Positions 8,581 to 17,700 of a stretch of 64,000 nt of DNA are shown here, one piece after another. Position 1 is the first letter of the stretch. The number at the start of each line of letters is the position of its first letter. The DNA lies in the NCBI GenBank assembly GCA_026399095.1, contig JAPLRP010000076.1, positions 1 to 64,000 of the forward strand. Direction: 5' to 3'. The stretch comes from Methylococcales bacterium (lineage in GTDB: Bacteria; Pseudomonadota; Gammaproteobacteria; Methylococcales; Methylomonadaceae). The translations under genes and the position numbers were made by a program. Under the pieces are notes generated by a model that saw nothing but the letters and a program-made list of their open reading frames with translations, made no database searches and was not told the DNA's origin.

Positions 8581-8894
8581 TACTTATTGGAAACGCAGTA
8601 ATTTCCACTGGAATAGTATCCAGAGGGACATGAGTTGATACGAGGGATCGCTAATTTGCTATCGTCAGAAGAGGCTACACAGTAACTTCCACTGGAATAA
8701 TATCCTGAAGGACAAGATCCGTTTCGTTCAATAGCAAAATGTGCATCATTATTGGGAACACAGTAAGAACCACTGCTGTAGTAACCACTAGGACAAGAGC
8801 TTTCTCTAACCAATGGTTGAGGCGGTGGTGTAGCATTTACAGCAGAAGAAATTAATGCTGTTGCTATAAATGCTAATTTAAAAATGTTTTGCAT
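8580..8894 (-). CDS. Exported Cys-rich CPSGYYSSG repeat protein
   Basis: A 104-residue protein: a signal peptide (about residues 1-21, ending VNA), then three near-identical units of about 27 residues, each with SCPSGYYSSGxYCV and two cysteines, so probably three small disulphide loops. Such repeats appear as short exported proteins in aquatic proteobacteria, but I know no assigned function. It is coupled to the exported gene downstream. A decayed extra copy of its 3' end is at 7941-8031, showing local duplication. Confidence 0.7.
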   Translation of the reverse strand: MQNIFKLAFIATALISSAVNATPPPQPLVRESSCPSGYYSSGSYCVPNNDAHFAIERNGSCPSGYYSSGSYCVASSDDSKLAIPRINSCPSGYYSSGNYCVSNK

Positions 8895-8940
8895 AAACTT
8901 AGTAAGGATTATTTACAATAATCAATGAAAGCATATTTGT

Positions 8941-9153
8941 TCATATATTTGCTTTGGGTAATGCCCACCAAATAAATATAAGACCTACCCAGACACCTAT
9001 AATGAATAATCCCCAGAGCGTCCCGATGTTAGTTTCATCGTTAGCCTTTTTATTCTGAGCAATTGATCGCGAAAAAAGAGCATATCCAGATACAGATCCA
9101 AGAACTAGTAAACCGATCCCAACTAATAATAAAATGATAGAAAAAGCAGACAT
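8941..9153 (-). CDS. Small two-helix membrane protein
   Basis: A 70-residue protein with two hydrophobic spans (about residues 4-27 and 47-65) joined by a charged loop (RSIAQNKKANDETN). It begins inside the stop codon of the PH-domain protein upstream (TAATG), so the two are translationally coupled and may form a membrane complex. No family recognised. Confidence 0.6.
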   Translation of the reverse strand: MSAFSIILLLVGIGLLVLGSVSGYALFSRSIAQNKKANDETNIGTLWGLFIIGVWVGLIFIWWALPKANI

Positions 9154-9572
9154 TATAATTGGTCTATATCAAGTTCCTGAACACGTCTATTAGCTCTAAG
9201 AACTTCCACATAGCTTCTGATAGTATCTTTTAATTCAATGGAATTTGGGATAGCTCTTATAGTGATAAATTTATTAGATTTATCAGAAGTTTCTAGCCTC
9301 AAGTTACCAAGAGAAAATAATCTGAGAAATAATGGCTCTTGGATAATATAGTCCTTGACTCGATACAGCTCTAAATCATCTCTTCTTTTATTTAATACAC
9401 CTCTTGTAATTTTTAACCTTTGATTAGTTAACTCATATTTTGTATTTTTGATAACTAACCATTTCCAAAAAGCGATAGGTAATAAAATAACTGTCAGCGT
9501 ACAAAATATGAATGTACCAAGGTTCACGATCTGTGAAGGCGACCCTGACCATATTGTTTCTTCTTGATTCAA
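9153..9572 (-). CDS. Bacterial PH-domain (YdbS-like) membrane protein
   Basis: A 139-residue protein with one strongly hydrophobic hairpin (about residues 17-40, FIFCTLTVILLPIAFWKWLV) and then the bPH2 pattern: TKYELTNQRLKITRGVLNKR, DLELYRVKDYIIQEPLFLRLF, and GNLRLETSDKSN followed by IRAIPN. Members sit in the inner membrane; function is poorly known. Coupled to the small membrane protein downstream. An inverted repeat, AACCTA/TAGGTT with an inner CACTA/TAGTG, lies just upstream at 9611-9637. Confidence 0.85.
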   Translation of the reverse strand: MNQEETIWSGSPSQIVNLGTFIFCTLTVILLPIAFWKWLVIKNTKYELTNQRLKITRGVLNKRRDDLELYRVKDYIIQEPLFLRLFSLGNLRLETSDKSNKFITIRAIPNSIELKDTIRSYVEVLRANRRVQELDIDQL

Positions 9573-9684
9573 AGTAGATCCTTGTTAACAAATCGATTGA
9601 TGTAATGAAAGTAACCTATCACTAATAGTGATCTAGGTTGCTACAAGATTAAGCGCAGAAGATCTAAAAATATTCACTGATTTA

Positions 9685-10974
9685 TTATGGAGATGGATAA
9701 ACTCCAGCAATTTTTTCAGGAACCAAGTATTTTTTAGCTTGAGCATCATACTTTATGGTATATCCAGCTTTAGTGACCGCACCCTTTTTACACTCGTCTC
9801 CTTCTTGAACTGGGTCTTTTGAACTTGTTGTTTTTTCATTAACCATTAGATTGTTATAACCATCTGTTTTTGTATTCAAAATGGATATTGCCCTAGTTAC
9901 ATCTTGATTATCTTTACAACCTCCACCCATTCTATCGAAGGTATTAAATGCAGTTTCTATATTGGGTAAAATTGGTAATAAACTATTACCATCGGTTACA
10001 TATAAACTGAGTATTTCGTTTCCTGCCTCTTCCCCTCCACGATGGTAAGTAGATATTTTTACACCAAAGGCTCGATATTTTTCGTTAAGAACATAAGCGG
10101 CTGTGTCGATTTTTATACTTTCTATCTGCATTGCATTAGACTCTAAAGCCCTTTCTTTGTACAAATTACTAACAACTTCTCCTGAATTACTTTTAACTAC
10201 AAGTATATCTAAATCATAAACAGTAACTTCCGCATCTGTAGCAGAAGTTAATAATGGCAATACAACAATAGTCAATTCTGATTTCGATGGGATTTTTTTA
10301 CAGGCAACAAGGGAATCGTTATATTCTTTATTTGGATGGTTTGTTGAAACAATCTTTTGTAAAAATAGATTAGAACAATTCAATGGCAATTCTTTTTGAT
10401 TAATTTGACTAATCGGCAGAATAGAACTCACTGGAGCAGTTGAAACACTAGAGCCAGCGGCACTACAACGAGAATATTTTTCTACTCCACCAGTTGAGTC
10501 AGAAATAGACAATGAACTACTAGCACCATTTAACTCCCAAGTTTGTTTTGAAGTATCAGTGCTTTCATCACCATCAGAAGCAGTAGTGAAAACTACTTCA
10601 AGTTTTTTACCAAGAGACTTGGTGGATTTTATATCTGAACTCCATTCATACCCATAAAATCTGTTTTTCTCAATATCAACAACACCACTATCTGGATTGC
10701 CAACACAGTTATTTTGATTAGTAACCCATTTACCTTGGAACTCTTTCGGAACGCCAGTTCCTGTTGGTAATACTTTGGATGGAGCTACTGGTGTCGGAGC
10801 TGGAGACTTTTCTTTAGAAGCATCATTTACTGCTTTAGCAATCTCACCTGTAGACTTACTGACTTCACCAATAGCTTGTGAAAGATCACCCAGAAAATCT
10901 AATGCTTCAGCAGTATAGGAAGTTATTGCGATATTAATAAAAAGTAAGCAAGGGATAAAATTTCGTATTTTCAT
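9685..10974 (-). CDS. Large exported hypothetical protein
   Basis: A 429-residue protein with an N-terminal signal peptide (MKIRNFIPCLLFINIAITSY, cleaved near AEA). A short helical segment rich in K/S/E (IGEVSKSTGEIAKAVNDASK) and a proline stretch (SPAPTPVAPSK) follow, then a soluble domain. Residues about 75-170 (PKEFQGKWVTNQNNC ... ENRFYGYEW) resemble lipocalin-like exported domains that sense or bind ligands, but I cannot name the family. Residues 200-380 look like a second beta-rich domain. Monocistronic, on the minus strand in the exported-gene run. Confidence 0.6.
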   Translation of the reverse strand: MKIRNFIPCLLFINIAITSYTAEALDFLGDLSQAIGEVSKSTGEIAKAVNDASKEKSPAPTPVAPSKVLPTGTGVPKEFQGKWVTNQNNCVGNPDSGVVDIEKNRFYGYEWSSDIKSTKSLGKKLEVVFTTASDGDESTDTSKQTWELNGASSSLSISDSTGGVEKYSRCSAAGSSVSTAPVSSILPISQINQKELPLNCSNLFLQKIVSTNHPNKEYNDSLVACKKIPSKSELTIVVLPLLTSATDAEVTVYDLDILVVKSNSGEVVSNLYKERALESNAMQIESIKIDTAAYVLNEKYRAFGVKISTYHRGGEEAGNEILSLYVTDGNSLLPILPNIETAFNTFDRMGGGCKDNQDVTRAISILNTKTDGYNNLMVNEKTTSSKDPVQEGDECKKGAVTKAGYTIKYDAQAKKYLVPEKIAGVYPSP

Positions 10975-11043
10975 AGCTATAAAGATCTCTATATTGTTTA
11001 TAAGGCAATGGGCGCATCAAAGACACGCCCAATGATTTTTCAA

Positions 11044-11325
11044 CTACTTAGTTCCGTAAACAATTGTTTTTTCTTTTAACACTATAAAGTAATTAGTAAT
11101 TTGACTGTCGGTATGATGAACAGTTGTTATGTTGCCGTTATGTTTTGCTGCTTCATAACTACAATCACCCAAACGTGCTAAGAAAAATATTTTCGTACAA
11201 GAAGCTTCTCCAACAAGGTTGGTTGGACCATTGTTTGAAGTTACTTCTAAAGGACCTGTTGAAACACAACCAGACAGCCAGATAACTAAACTAGAAATAA
11301 TTAGAGCGTACATTGTTCTTTTCAT
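11044..11325 (-). CDS. TRL-like lipoprotein
   Basis: A 93-residue lipoprotein: signal with lipobox LSGCVS (lipidated Cys about residue 20), then a compact domain following the TRL family pattern: GEASCTKIFFLARLGDCSYEAAKHNGNI then a VHHTDSQITNYF and VYGTK ending. Family members are found as small lipoproteins near mobile or tRNA-linked loci; no biochemical role is known to me. A ribosome site (AGGAG) is about 6 bases upstream. Confidence 0.75.
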   Translation of the reverse strand: MKRTMYALIISSLVIWLSGCVSTGPLEVTSNNGPTNLVGEASCTKIFFLARLGDCSYEAAKHNGNITTVHHTDSQITNYFIVLKEKTIVYGTK

Positions 11326-11625
11326 TTTAACTCCTGTGTATTGATTTACTTTTTGTAAGATTATTTGTTATACGCCTACTGGGAGTATTAGCAATTTTAT
11401 TATAGAAAATATGGAAATTAATGACTAGCAATTTAGATGAGTGGTATTTACTGCAATGTTTTTACAGATGTTTTTGAAAATGTTCGGAAATAAAAAAATA
11501 ATTAGTTAACGGCATGTGCTGCTTATCTATTGAGAGACCATTTAAGAATGATAACTGCTCTAACATTTGGAAAATACCGACTTGAAATGATTCTGAAAAA
11601 TTTTAATAAGTAACTACACTAAGTA

Positions 11626-11699
11626 TTGCAGACTGTATTGGTTGGCACCCCTCTAAACCATAATTGAGGTGTCATTCATAGTTCCAGTACAGTCTGCAA
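11626..11699. repeat. Long hairpin in the 11.3-11.8 kb gap
   Basis: Arms 11626-11641 (TTGCAGACTGTATTGG) and 11684-11699 pair at 15 of 16 positions. The 42-base loop itself contains a weaker GCACCCCTC/GAGGTGTC pairing, so 74 bases fold as one rod. There is no T-run, so it is not a standard terminator. The rest of the 486-base gap between the divergent lipoprotein genes is AT-rich with no convincing gene. The hairpin may be a small RNA, a recombination site or a MITE-like relic. Confidence 0.45.
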
Positions 11700-11811
11700 C
11701 TTCATGAATCTCTGCCTCAGATACTCTAGTAAACATCAACCCTTGATATAATATGTAAATGTCCGCTAACTACAGACTATACTTTTCTTTATTAAAGAGA
11801 GGGAGATTTAA

Positions 11812-12177
11812 TTGATGAAAAAATTATCACTATCATTTTTCTACATCACTTTACTGGTGGGATGTTCCAATAACAACGCAGTGAAGCAAAATAACGTAGA
11901 TGCTACTTCCGACTATTTTTCAGATTCCTCAGAATGTAGCAAGGTAACTCTTCGTAACAACCAGAGAATTAACGTACTACCAATGGGCAAAAATCCAAAT
12001 GTCTATATGAGTTGTATGAAACAAAAAGGTTGGACAGTACCTACTGCAGACACCTCTGATTATCGGGCTGTATCGACTGCATGCCAAGAAGAAGCGAAAG
12101 GCAAGGCAAATGTAGATGCGAGTTACGCAGACTGCGTAAAGCGTGGGCAAGAAGTTGGAGGTATAACTGGCAAATAA
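11812..12177 (+). CDS. Small lipoprotein
   Basis: A 121-residue protein with a lipoprotein signal (MKKLSLSFFYITLLVGCSNN, Cys at about residue 19). The mature part is soluble and has three more cysteines (SSECSKV, YMSCMKQKGW, STACQEE, ADCVKRG), a pattern seen in small exported proteobacterial lipoproteins of unknown role. A strong ribosome site (GAGGGAG) precedes the ATG pair. It is the only plus-strand gene in this exported-gene block. Confidence 0.75.
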   Translation: MMKKLSLSFFYITLLVGCSNNNAVKQNNVDATSDYFSDSSECSKVTLRNNQRINVLPMGKNPNVYMSCMKQKGWTVPTADTSDYRAVSTACQEEAKGKANVDASYADCVKRGQEVGGITGK

Positions 12178-12521
12178 TTATTTAGTCGGAAGCGAGATTA
12201 AATCTAGCAGGTTGAGTATTTTGACAAAAATAGCCTAAACATTCATTTTTAGTGAATTTCGTTATTTTTTATTGTTATTAATCAATTGGTTGCAAAGGTG
12301 TTTTTCGTGTTTTTTACATAATACCTACGAATGTACCTCTAGAAAATAGAAATGCACTTTAAATGACTTTTATTTCTTATTTTATGATATAAATCATAGT
12401 GTTATATTAAAATAAGAAAGATTCTTATTTGCAAATTAACTGAGCTCAATTGAGTTCATTACACCAAGTTTACTTGATAATATTGCACTTGCCATGAGAT
12501 GCACAAGACCCCAACTGAACA
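12178..12521. other. AT-rich intergenic stretch
   Basis: No gene seen. One near-palindrome, TGAGCTCAATTGAGTTCA at 12441-12458 (17 of 18 symmetric apart from one mismatched pair), could be a regulator site. No terminator with a T-run is obvious for the converging genes. Confidence 0.4.
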
Positions 12522-13460
12522 TCATCCCTCATTACACCCAACCGGAATCTGCCAAGACGTATTCAACTTCTCATGTTTGGCATAATCTGCAACAGGTATC
12601 TTCTCCCCTGTTATTTTCTCTATATCCTCAACAGATACCAAGTATTGATCCAATCGTTTACCAGTAGCATCTTGAGAGTTAGGAACAATCCAAGCAATAG
12701 CTCGTTCATCTGCACCAGTACCACGCACAATCACTTTCCAGTATGCATCCGGTGTTCTAACACCATGACTCTCTAGAAAATAGTCATCAGTAGAATTATT
12801 CCCCCAAATGACACCGCCAATAACCAATAGCTCTGCAATATCCCGATAGCATTCTGTAATCTTCTCTGTCTGAAGCCATGCACCACGATTCATGTTTGCA
12901 GCTTGTGGCAGAATATTGGTCATGTAATTGGTTTGTCGAATGGATACTGCAGAATTGTCCATATGGTTTGCTGGAACTTGATGTCCACGATCGTATTTCA
13001 TGCCATATGCTTTGGCAGAATATTGCTGACATTCCTTTGGAACATTAGGATCTAAAGAGAACTTGTCGTAGCGCTTGAAACTTCCTGTATCTCGTTGTGC
13101 TACATATTGGAACTTAATTGGAGCACGTTTAGAGCAATCCAACCACACTGTAAATCCAGAATAATCTAACTTTAAGATGTTGTCAGAAACTTTACTGATT
13201 TCCGAGTTATCTTGAGCAATGGGAGCAACAGTTGGTTCAATGGATTCTGGAGCTGTAGCAACAGGAGCTGCTTTCTGGGTAGTGTTACCACTAATATAGC
13301 TAGAGCAGTCTTTGGTAGACTTACTGGAACTGCCATCATTACAGACAAATTGTGTGCCTTCACAATGCGATATTCCACCTTTCTTACCTGAGCAAGGTTT
13401 TCCTCCAGCTATAGTGGATAGGGGGAGTAGTAATAGGGCAAATAATAGGATTTTGTTCAT
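12522..13460 (-). CDS. Exported NUC1-family DNA/RNA non-specific endonuclease
   Basis: I take the start at 13460, where a normal signal peptide begins (MNKILLFALLLLPLSTIAGG); the reading frame runs further upstream but without a signal. The 312-residue protein has a Cys-rich spacer with CEGTQFVCNDGS (about 33-44), a Pro/Ala linker, then the endonuclease domain: YDRGHQVPANH (catalytic H160) and ANMNRGAW (metal-binding N191). These are the diagnostic NUC1/Serratia nuclease motifs. It should act outside the cytoplasm, degrading DNA and RNA for nutrients, competence or competition. Its ATG overlaps the stop of the metallophosphoesterase gene (TAATG). Confidence 0.9.
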   Translation of the reverse strand: MNKILLFALLLLPLSTIAGGKPCSGKKGGISHCEGTQFVCNDGSSSKSTKDCSSYISGNTTQKAAPVATAPESIEPTVAPIAQDNSEISKVSDNILKLDYSGFTVWLDCSKRAPIKFQYVAQRDTGSFKRYDKFSLDPNVPKECQQYSAKAYGMKYDRGHQVPANHMDNSAVSIRQTNYMTNILPQAANMNRGAWLQTEKITECYRDIAELLVIGGVIWGNNSTDDYFLESHGVRTPDAYWKVIVRGTGADERAIAWIVPNSQDATGKRLDQYLVSVEDIEKITGEKIPVADYAKHEKLNTSWQIPVGCNEG

Positions 13461-14011
13461 TATAAATCCAAGATGAAGTTCTTTTCTCCATAAACCCCCA
13501 TAATACAGGTATTCCCTCGATAGGAAACTTCTCGGCAATGTTGGTGACCGTGCAGGAAATACGCTGGCTGTGCTCTATCAATATACTCAATAAATGCATC
13601 AAATCCCTGATGGATTCCTGTATCCCTTTCATGGATCCCCCTTGGTGAGTTATGGGCAATGAATACATCTACAGCAGGAAAGTTCTGTAATAGCTGATGT
13701 GCTTCATCCTGTGTATACATATGATTCCCAACTTTCTTGTATTGCCAGCTACCAGCAAATCCTGCAAATGTTAGACCAAATCGTTCTATGGTTTGAAGAT
13801 GAAGATCTATAGTAGGAGCAGGAAATATTTGATCTACGCAATGATTGCCTCTTACAGCAATAACATGTTCTGGTGCATAGAGATCTATTGCCTTCTGCAA
13901 AGTCACATCATAAAGGTCTCCAAGAGAGATCAGAATATCTACTTCTGCCTCTGGTTCAATACGACCAACAAGGAAATCATCATCTGCAATGGCAATTATG
14001 TTTAGCATCAC
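13460..14011 (-). CDS. Metallophosphoesterase
   Basis: A 183-residue cytoplasmic calcineurin-like phosphoesterase with the ordered motifs IIAIADDDFLVG, ISLGDLYDV, AVRGNHC, IAHNSPRG and FLHGHQHC, which supply the Asp/His/Asn ligands of a two-metal centre. The usual first motif DxH reads DDD here, which may affect metal binding. The start is GTG 14011 or the ATG immediately after. Translationally coupled to the exported nuclease downstream. Relatives act on nucleotides, cyclic nucleotides or phosphodiesters, so a nucleic-acid breakdown pair is plausible but inferred. Confidence 0.8.
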   Translation of the reverse strand: MMLNIIAIADDDFLVGRIEPEAEVDILISLGDLYDVTLQKAIDLYAPEHVIAVRGNHCVDQIFPAPTIDLHLQTIERFGLTFAGFAGSWQYKKVGNHMYTQDEAHQLLQNFPAVDVFIAHNSPRGIHERDTGIHQGFDAFIEYIDRAQPAYFLHGHQHCREVSYRGNTCIMGVYGEKNFILDL

Positions 14012-14292
14012 TTTTCTTGAAATTAGATGGAGTTAGTTGGAATTACTTCCAGAATAACATCAAATTTACCTTGACATTAGAGAAAGCAAACAATGTGTCA
14101 TCATACTTACACACATATCAATATCTTCTAATATGATGTGAGAAAAAATTATCAACTCGATCATAAGTAAACAGAAAAAATATTGTAACCCATTGATTCT
14201 TAATTAAGTAAAGGCATTGTGTAAATATTGGACATTCTAACTAATTTCAATAAAAATTATGCGGTTAGCGAGTTACGCCAACAGTAATCCAC

Positions 14293-14323
14293 AGACTTAT
14301 CCACAGCTTTTGGGGATAAGTCT
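14293..14323. repeat. Hairpin containing a perfect DnaA-box sequence
   Basis: AGACTTATCC (14293-14302) and GGATAAGTCT (14314-14323) are perfect 10-base inverted arms. The consensus DnaA box TTATCCACA lies at 14297-14305, and a second ATCCACAG is just before it. Only one strong box is seen, so this is not an origin by itself. The rest of the 14,012-14,620 gap holds no gene I can support. Confidence 0.4.
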
Positions 14324-14620
14324 ATAAAGCACGGTCTGTCAAATAGTTAGGAAAAATACTTCATGTAATATTTGCAGTAGTGCTGTAACTGGTTGAAACA
14401 TTGAATTACCTGTCCGAATTCATCCTAATATAAATGACGTTAGTTTTTTGGTATTAAAAAAGTATTTACTTAGGAGATATAGGTTAGAATCAAACAAGAT
14501 GCAGTAAATTTAACTAAAAAATTGAAGATAAGGTAGGTGAGGAGTATTGCTTGATATCTTGTTTCTTTTAGCTTTACAAAGTTGAATATGCAAGAAACGA
14601 CATGTAAATATTTACAGCAA

Positions 14621-14735
14621 TAAAAAGCCCCCTTAAGTTTTAACTTTGCGAGGGCTATGGTCGCTTGAAAGCGTTGCCTACGAAAAACAATTTCATTGGT
14701 ATGAAAAGCAAGTAGGCTATAGTTGGTTACACTAT
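14621..14735 (-). ncRNA. tracrRNA of the type II-C CRISPR system
   Basis: Read on the minus strand, 14733 to about 14698 is an anti-repeat. Its first 21 bases (AGUGUAACCAACUAUAGCC...) are perfectly complementary to the 3' part of the crRNA repeat, and the rest pairs with the 5' part around a UUU/UUU internal loop. A tracr tail follows with hairpin CGCUUUCAAGCG, then an AAGU/ACUU stem closed by GCCC/GGGC and a run of U (14626-14622), a Rho-independent end. The RNA is about 110-115 nt. It is antisense to the cas9 leader: its gene occupies the 5' leader region of cas9 on the opposite strand. Structure was derived by eye; an RNA-seq profile would fix the ends. Confidence 0.88.
14696..14723 (+). 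promoter_or_regulatory. Candidate cas9 promoter inside the tracrRNA gene
   Basis: On the plus strand TTGGTA (14696-14701), a 16-base spacer and TATAGT (14718-14723) make a plausible promoter, with a start near 14731 and a cas9 leader of about 32 bases. TATAGT is part of the repeat-like (sense) sequence of the anti-repeat, so cas9 and tracrRNA would fire face to face. Other promoters further upstream are not excluded. Confidence 0.35.
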
Positions 14736-14741
14736 GAATAT

Positions 14742-14770
14742 AGAATATACATAAGGATGCAAATGAGCAA
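14742..14770 (-). promoter_or_regulatory. tracrRNA promoter overlapping the cas9 start codon
   Basis: On the minus strand TTGCTC (14770-14765), a 17-base spacer and TATTCT (14747-14742) form a sigma70-like promoter. The predicted start is near 14735, two bases before the anti-repeat. The -35 box lies on the first codons of cas9 (ATG at 14763), so the two genes share these bases. Confidence 0.55.
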
Positions 14771-17700
14771 GGTAATTTTAGGTCTCGATTTAGGCAGTAA
14801 CTCAATTGGCTGGGCATTACTAAAAGAAAAAGACGGTAAACCCAATGAAATCATAAACATTGGCAGTCGCATCTTTACCAAAGCAGTTGAAGAAAAGACA
14901 CCTACTCCCAAAAACGTTAAACGTAGAAACGCTAGATTATCGAGGCGAGTAACTCAGCGTAGAGCAAGACGTAAATTGAAAATGCTCAATTACCTCATCA
15001 AACTAAATCTACTACCTCAAGAACTGACAAACAATCCAACACCAGAAATATTACTTAATGAATTGGGTAGTCCTTATTTATTGCGTGCCAAAGCACTTGA
15101 TAGTCAATTAACCAAATTTGAACTAGGTCGAGTATTACTGCATCTTGTGCAAAGACGCGGTTTTTTGAGCAATAGAAAAACTCTTCTAGGTGATATGGCA
15201 GATGACCCCGATGTGTTAGATGTATTGTCCGAACTTGAAGGTGAAGATGATAATAGTTCAGACCGAGCAAAAGAAGAAACTGCATTTAAAGCAGATATTA
15301 GTAAATTAAAAAAGACGATTAGTGACATAGGTTTTCGTACACTGGGTGAATATCTTGCATCACTTGATCATCATGATTGCAAACGTAACCGATCAAGAGA
15401 TGGCGGGCATTTACGCACAGATCGACAAATGTATCGTGACGAACTCAATCTGATTTGGGAGCAACAAAAGCAATACCATGATACGTTAACTGACACAGTA
15501 AAAATTCAAATAGAAGAGATTATATTTAAGCAACGCCCATTAAAACTAAATCCTGATCGCATTGGTAAATGCTCGTTGGAAACCACTCGGAAACGAGCAA
15601 AAATTGCACGATTAGAATGTCAGAGGTTCCGCTATCTTCAGGATATTAACAACCTACAATATTTTGATTATTACACTGAAAAATCAACCAGTCTTGATGA
15701 TGCTGCTAAACAAAAGCTGGTACATTTGTTTGAAACAACAGCGAATATCAGTTTTGCAGGGATAAGAAAAGCTTTAGGTTTTGATAAAACGACAGAATTT
15801 AATCTGGAAAATGGTAACAAAAAATTAAAAGGCAATATAACTGCGTGTGAGATCCGTAAGCAACTCCCAGATTGGGATTCGTTGGATGACAGTAATCAGC
15901 ATGCATTAGTTGAAGATTTACTCACCATCAATAAGAAGTCTGCTTTAAAAAACCGACTGACTGGACATTGGGGATTTTCTGCAAACACAGCAGTGCAACT
16001 CTGTTTACTAGAGTTTGAGCCAGGTCATAGCAACCATTCAACTAAAGCTATTGGTAAAATGCTACCTTTCTTACAGCAAGGACAGATTTATTCTGATGCT
16101 CGTGTCAGTGCAAATTACGGCTATGAAGTAGCTAAAATAAATGTTGCTGATAAATTAGGCACTCCCCCTGAAACGTCCAATCCTATAGTTAACAAAGCAC
16201 TTCACGAGTTACGAAGACTAATTAATGCCATCATTGCTGAATATGGCAAACCGGACGCTATTAGGATAGAAATGGCGCGTGATTTGGAAATGAACACAAA
16301 GCGCTACCAAGACTTTATTAAGCAACAATCCAAAAACACAAAAGCAAACGATGAGGCAATTAGTTCTTATCAAGAAATGGGACAGAAAAATCCTCACCTT
16401 GCCTTATCAAAATATCCGAGCAAAACAGATAAACTTAAATATCGTTTATGGCAGGATCAAAAACAATGCTGTGCTTACAGTGGCAATCCCATCACTAAGT
16501 CGGAATTATTTAGTAGCGCTATAGAAATTGATCATATCTTACCCTACAGCGAATCACTGGATGATTCATACATGAATAAAGTGATTTGCTACACCAGCGA
16601 GAATCGTTTTAAAGGTCAGAAAACTCCGATAGATGCTTTTGGTGGTAATACAGATAAGTGGAATCAAATTACTCATAGCATCAATAAGTGGGACAGATCA
16701 TTAAAATCTAAGAAAGCTCGATTCTTTACTACCTTTGCTGAGTTACAAAAACGTGATTTTATCAGTACACAATTAAATGATACTCGCTATATAGGGCAAG
16801 TTGCACAAGGCTATCTAATTGAATTGGGTGCTGATATCTCTGTTAGTAAAGGGATTACGACTGCTTGGATGCGTCATCAGTGGGGATTGAATAGTTTGAT
16901 TGGTGAAACCGATAAAAAGGAACGCACTGATCATCGGCATCATGCTATTGATGCTTTAGTTGTCGCCTGTGTTGATAGACGTTTATATCAAGCATTAGTC
17001 AATACAGCAAAAGAATTAGAACGCTCTCAAACAGAACTCAATATGAAGGATATTTATATTGATCCACCTTGGCATAATTTACGTGATGAGTTAGAGCAAG
17101 CACTTGATAATGTCATTATTGCCCATGTTCCGCAGCTAAAATTAACAGGAGAATTACACGAAACCACAGGTGCAGGATTTATTAACGGTATTGGTAATGT
17201 TAATCGTAAAAATTTAGACGGTAGTTTCACTCAATTTAAAAAAATTATTGATCCTATCGTTAGAGAGTTAGTTGAGCAGCATTTAGTAAATCATAATAAT
17301 AATCCTAAAAATGCTTTTGCAGAAGGCGTAACCGTTTACCATAAAGATGGAAAAACCCCGATAAAACGTGTGCGTGTCTTACAATCTAAAACTACTCTGG
17401 ATAAGCTTGGAAAATCCAAATTTGGTGCAAAAGATAAGCAAGGTAACATATTTAAATGGCTTGCTTATGGCAACATGCATCACGTAGAGATCATTAAACA
17501 CAAAGAATCGGGCAAGTATTCTGGACAATTTGTAACCACGATGGAAGCTACACATCGAGCGAAAGGTATCAATATTCCTAAGCAGAAAATCATCAAAATA
17601 GATCACGGTGAAGATCATGAGTTCATTCTAGCATTGCATATTAACGATTTGGTAAGTATGGAAAAAGATGGTCAGACATTGTTTTATCGTGTTCAAGTTT

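Noticed and set aside
11421-11478. Short plus-strand frame in the 11.3-11.8 kb gap
   Set aside because: Only 18 codons, no ribosome site.
14293-14323. Chromosome origin or element origin
   Set aside because: Only one strong DnaA box, and no cluster or dnaA gene nearby.
14646-14762. N-terminal extension of Cas9 (39 residues)
   Set aside because: It is the translation of the tracrRNA antisense region; the normal Cas9 start and an AAGG site are at 14763.
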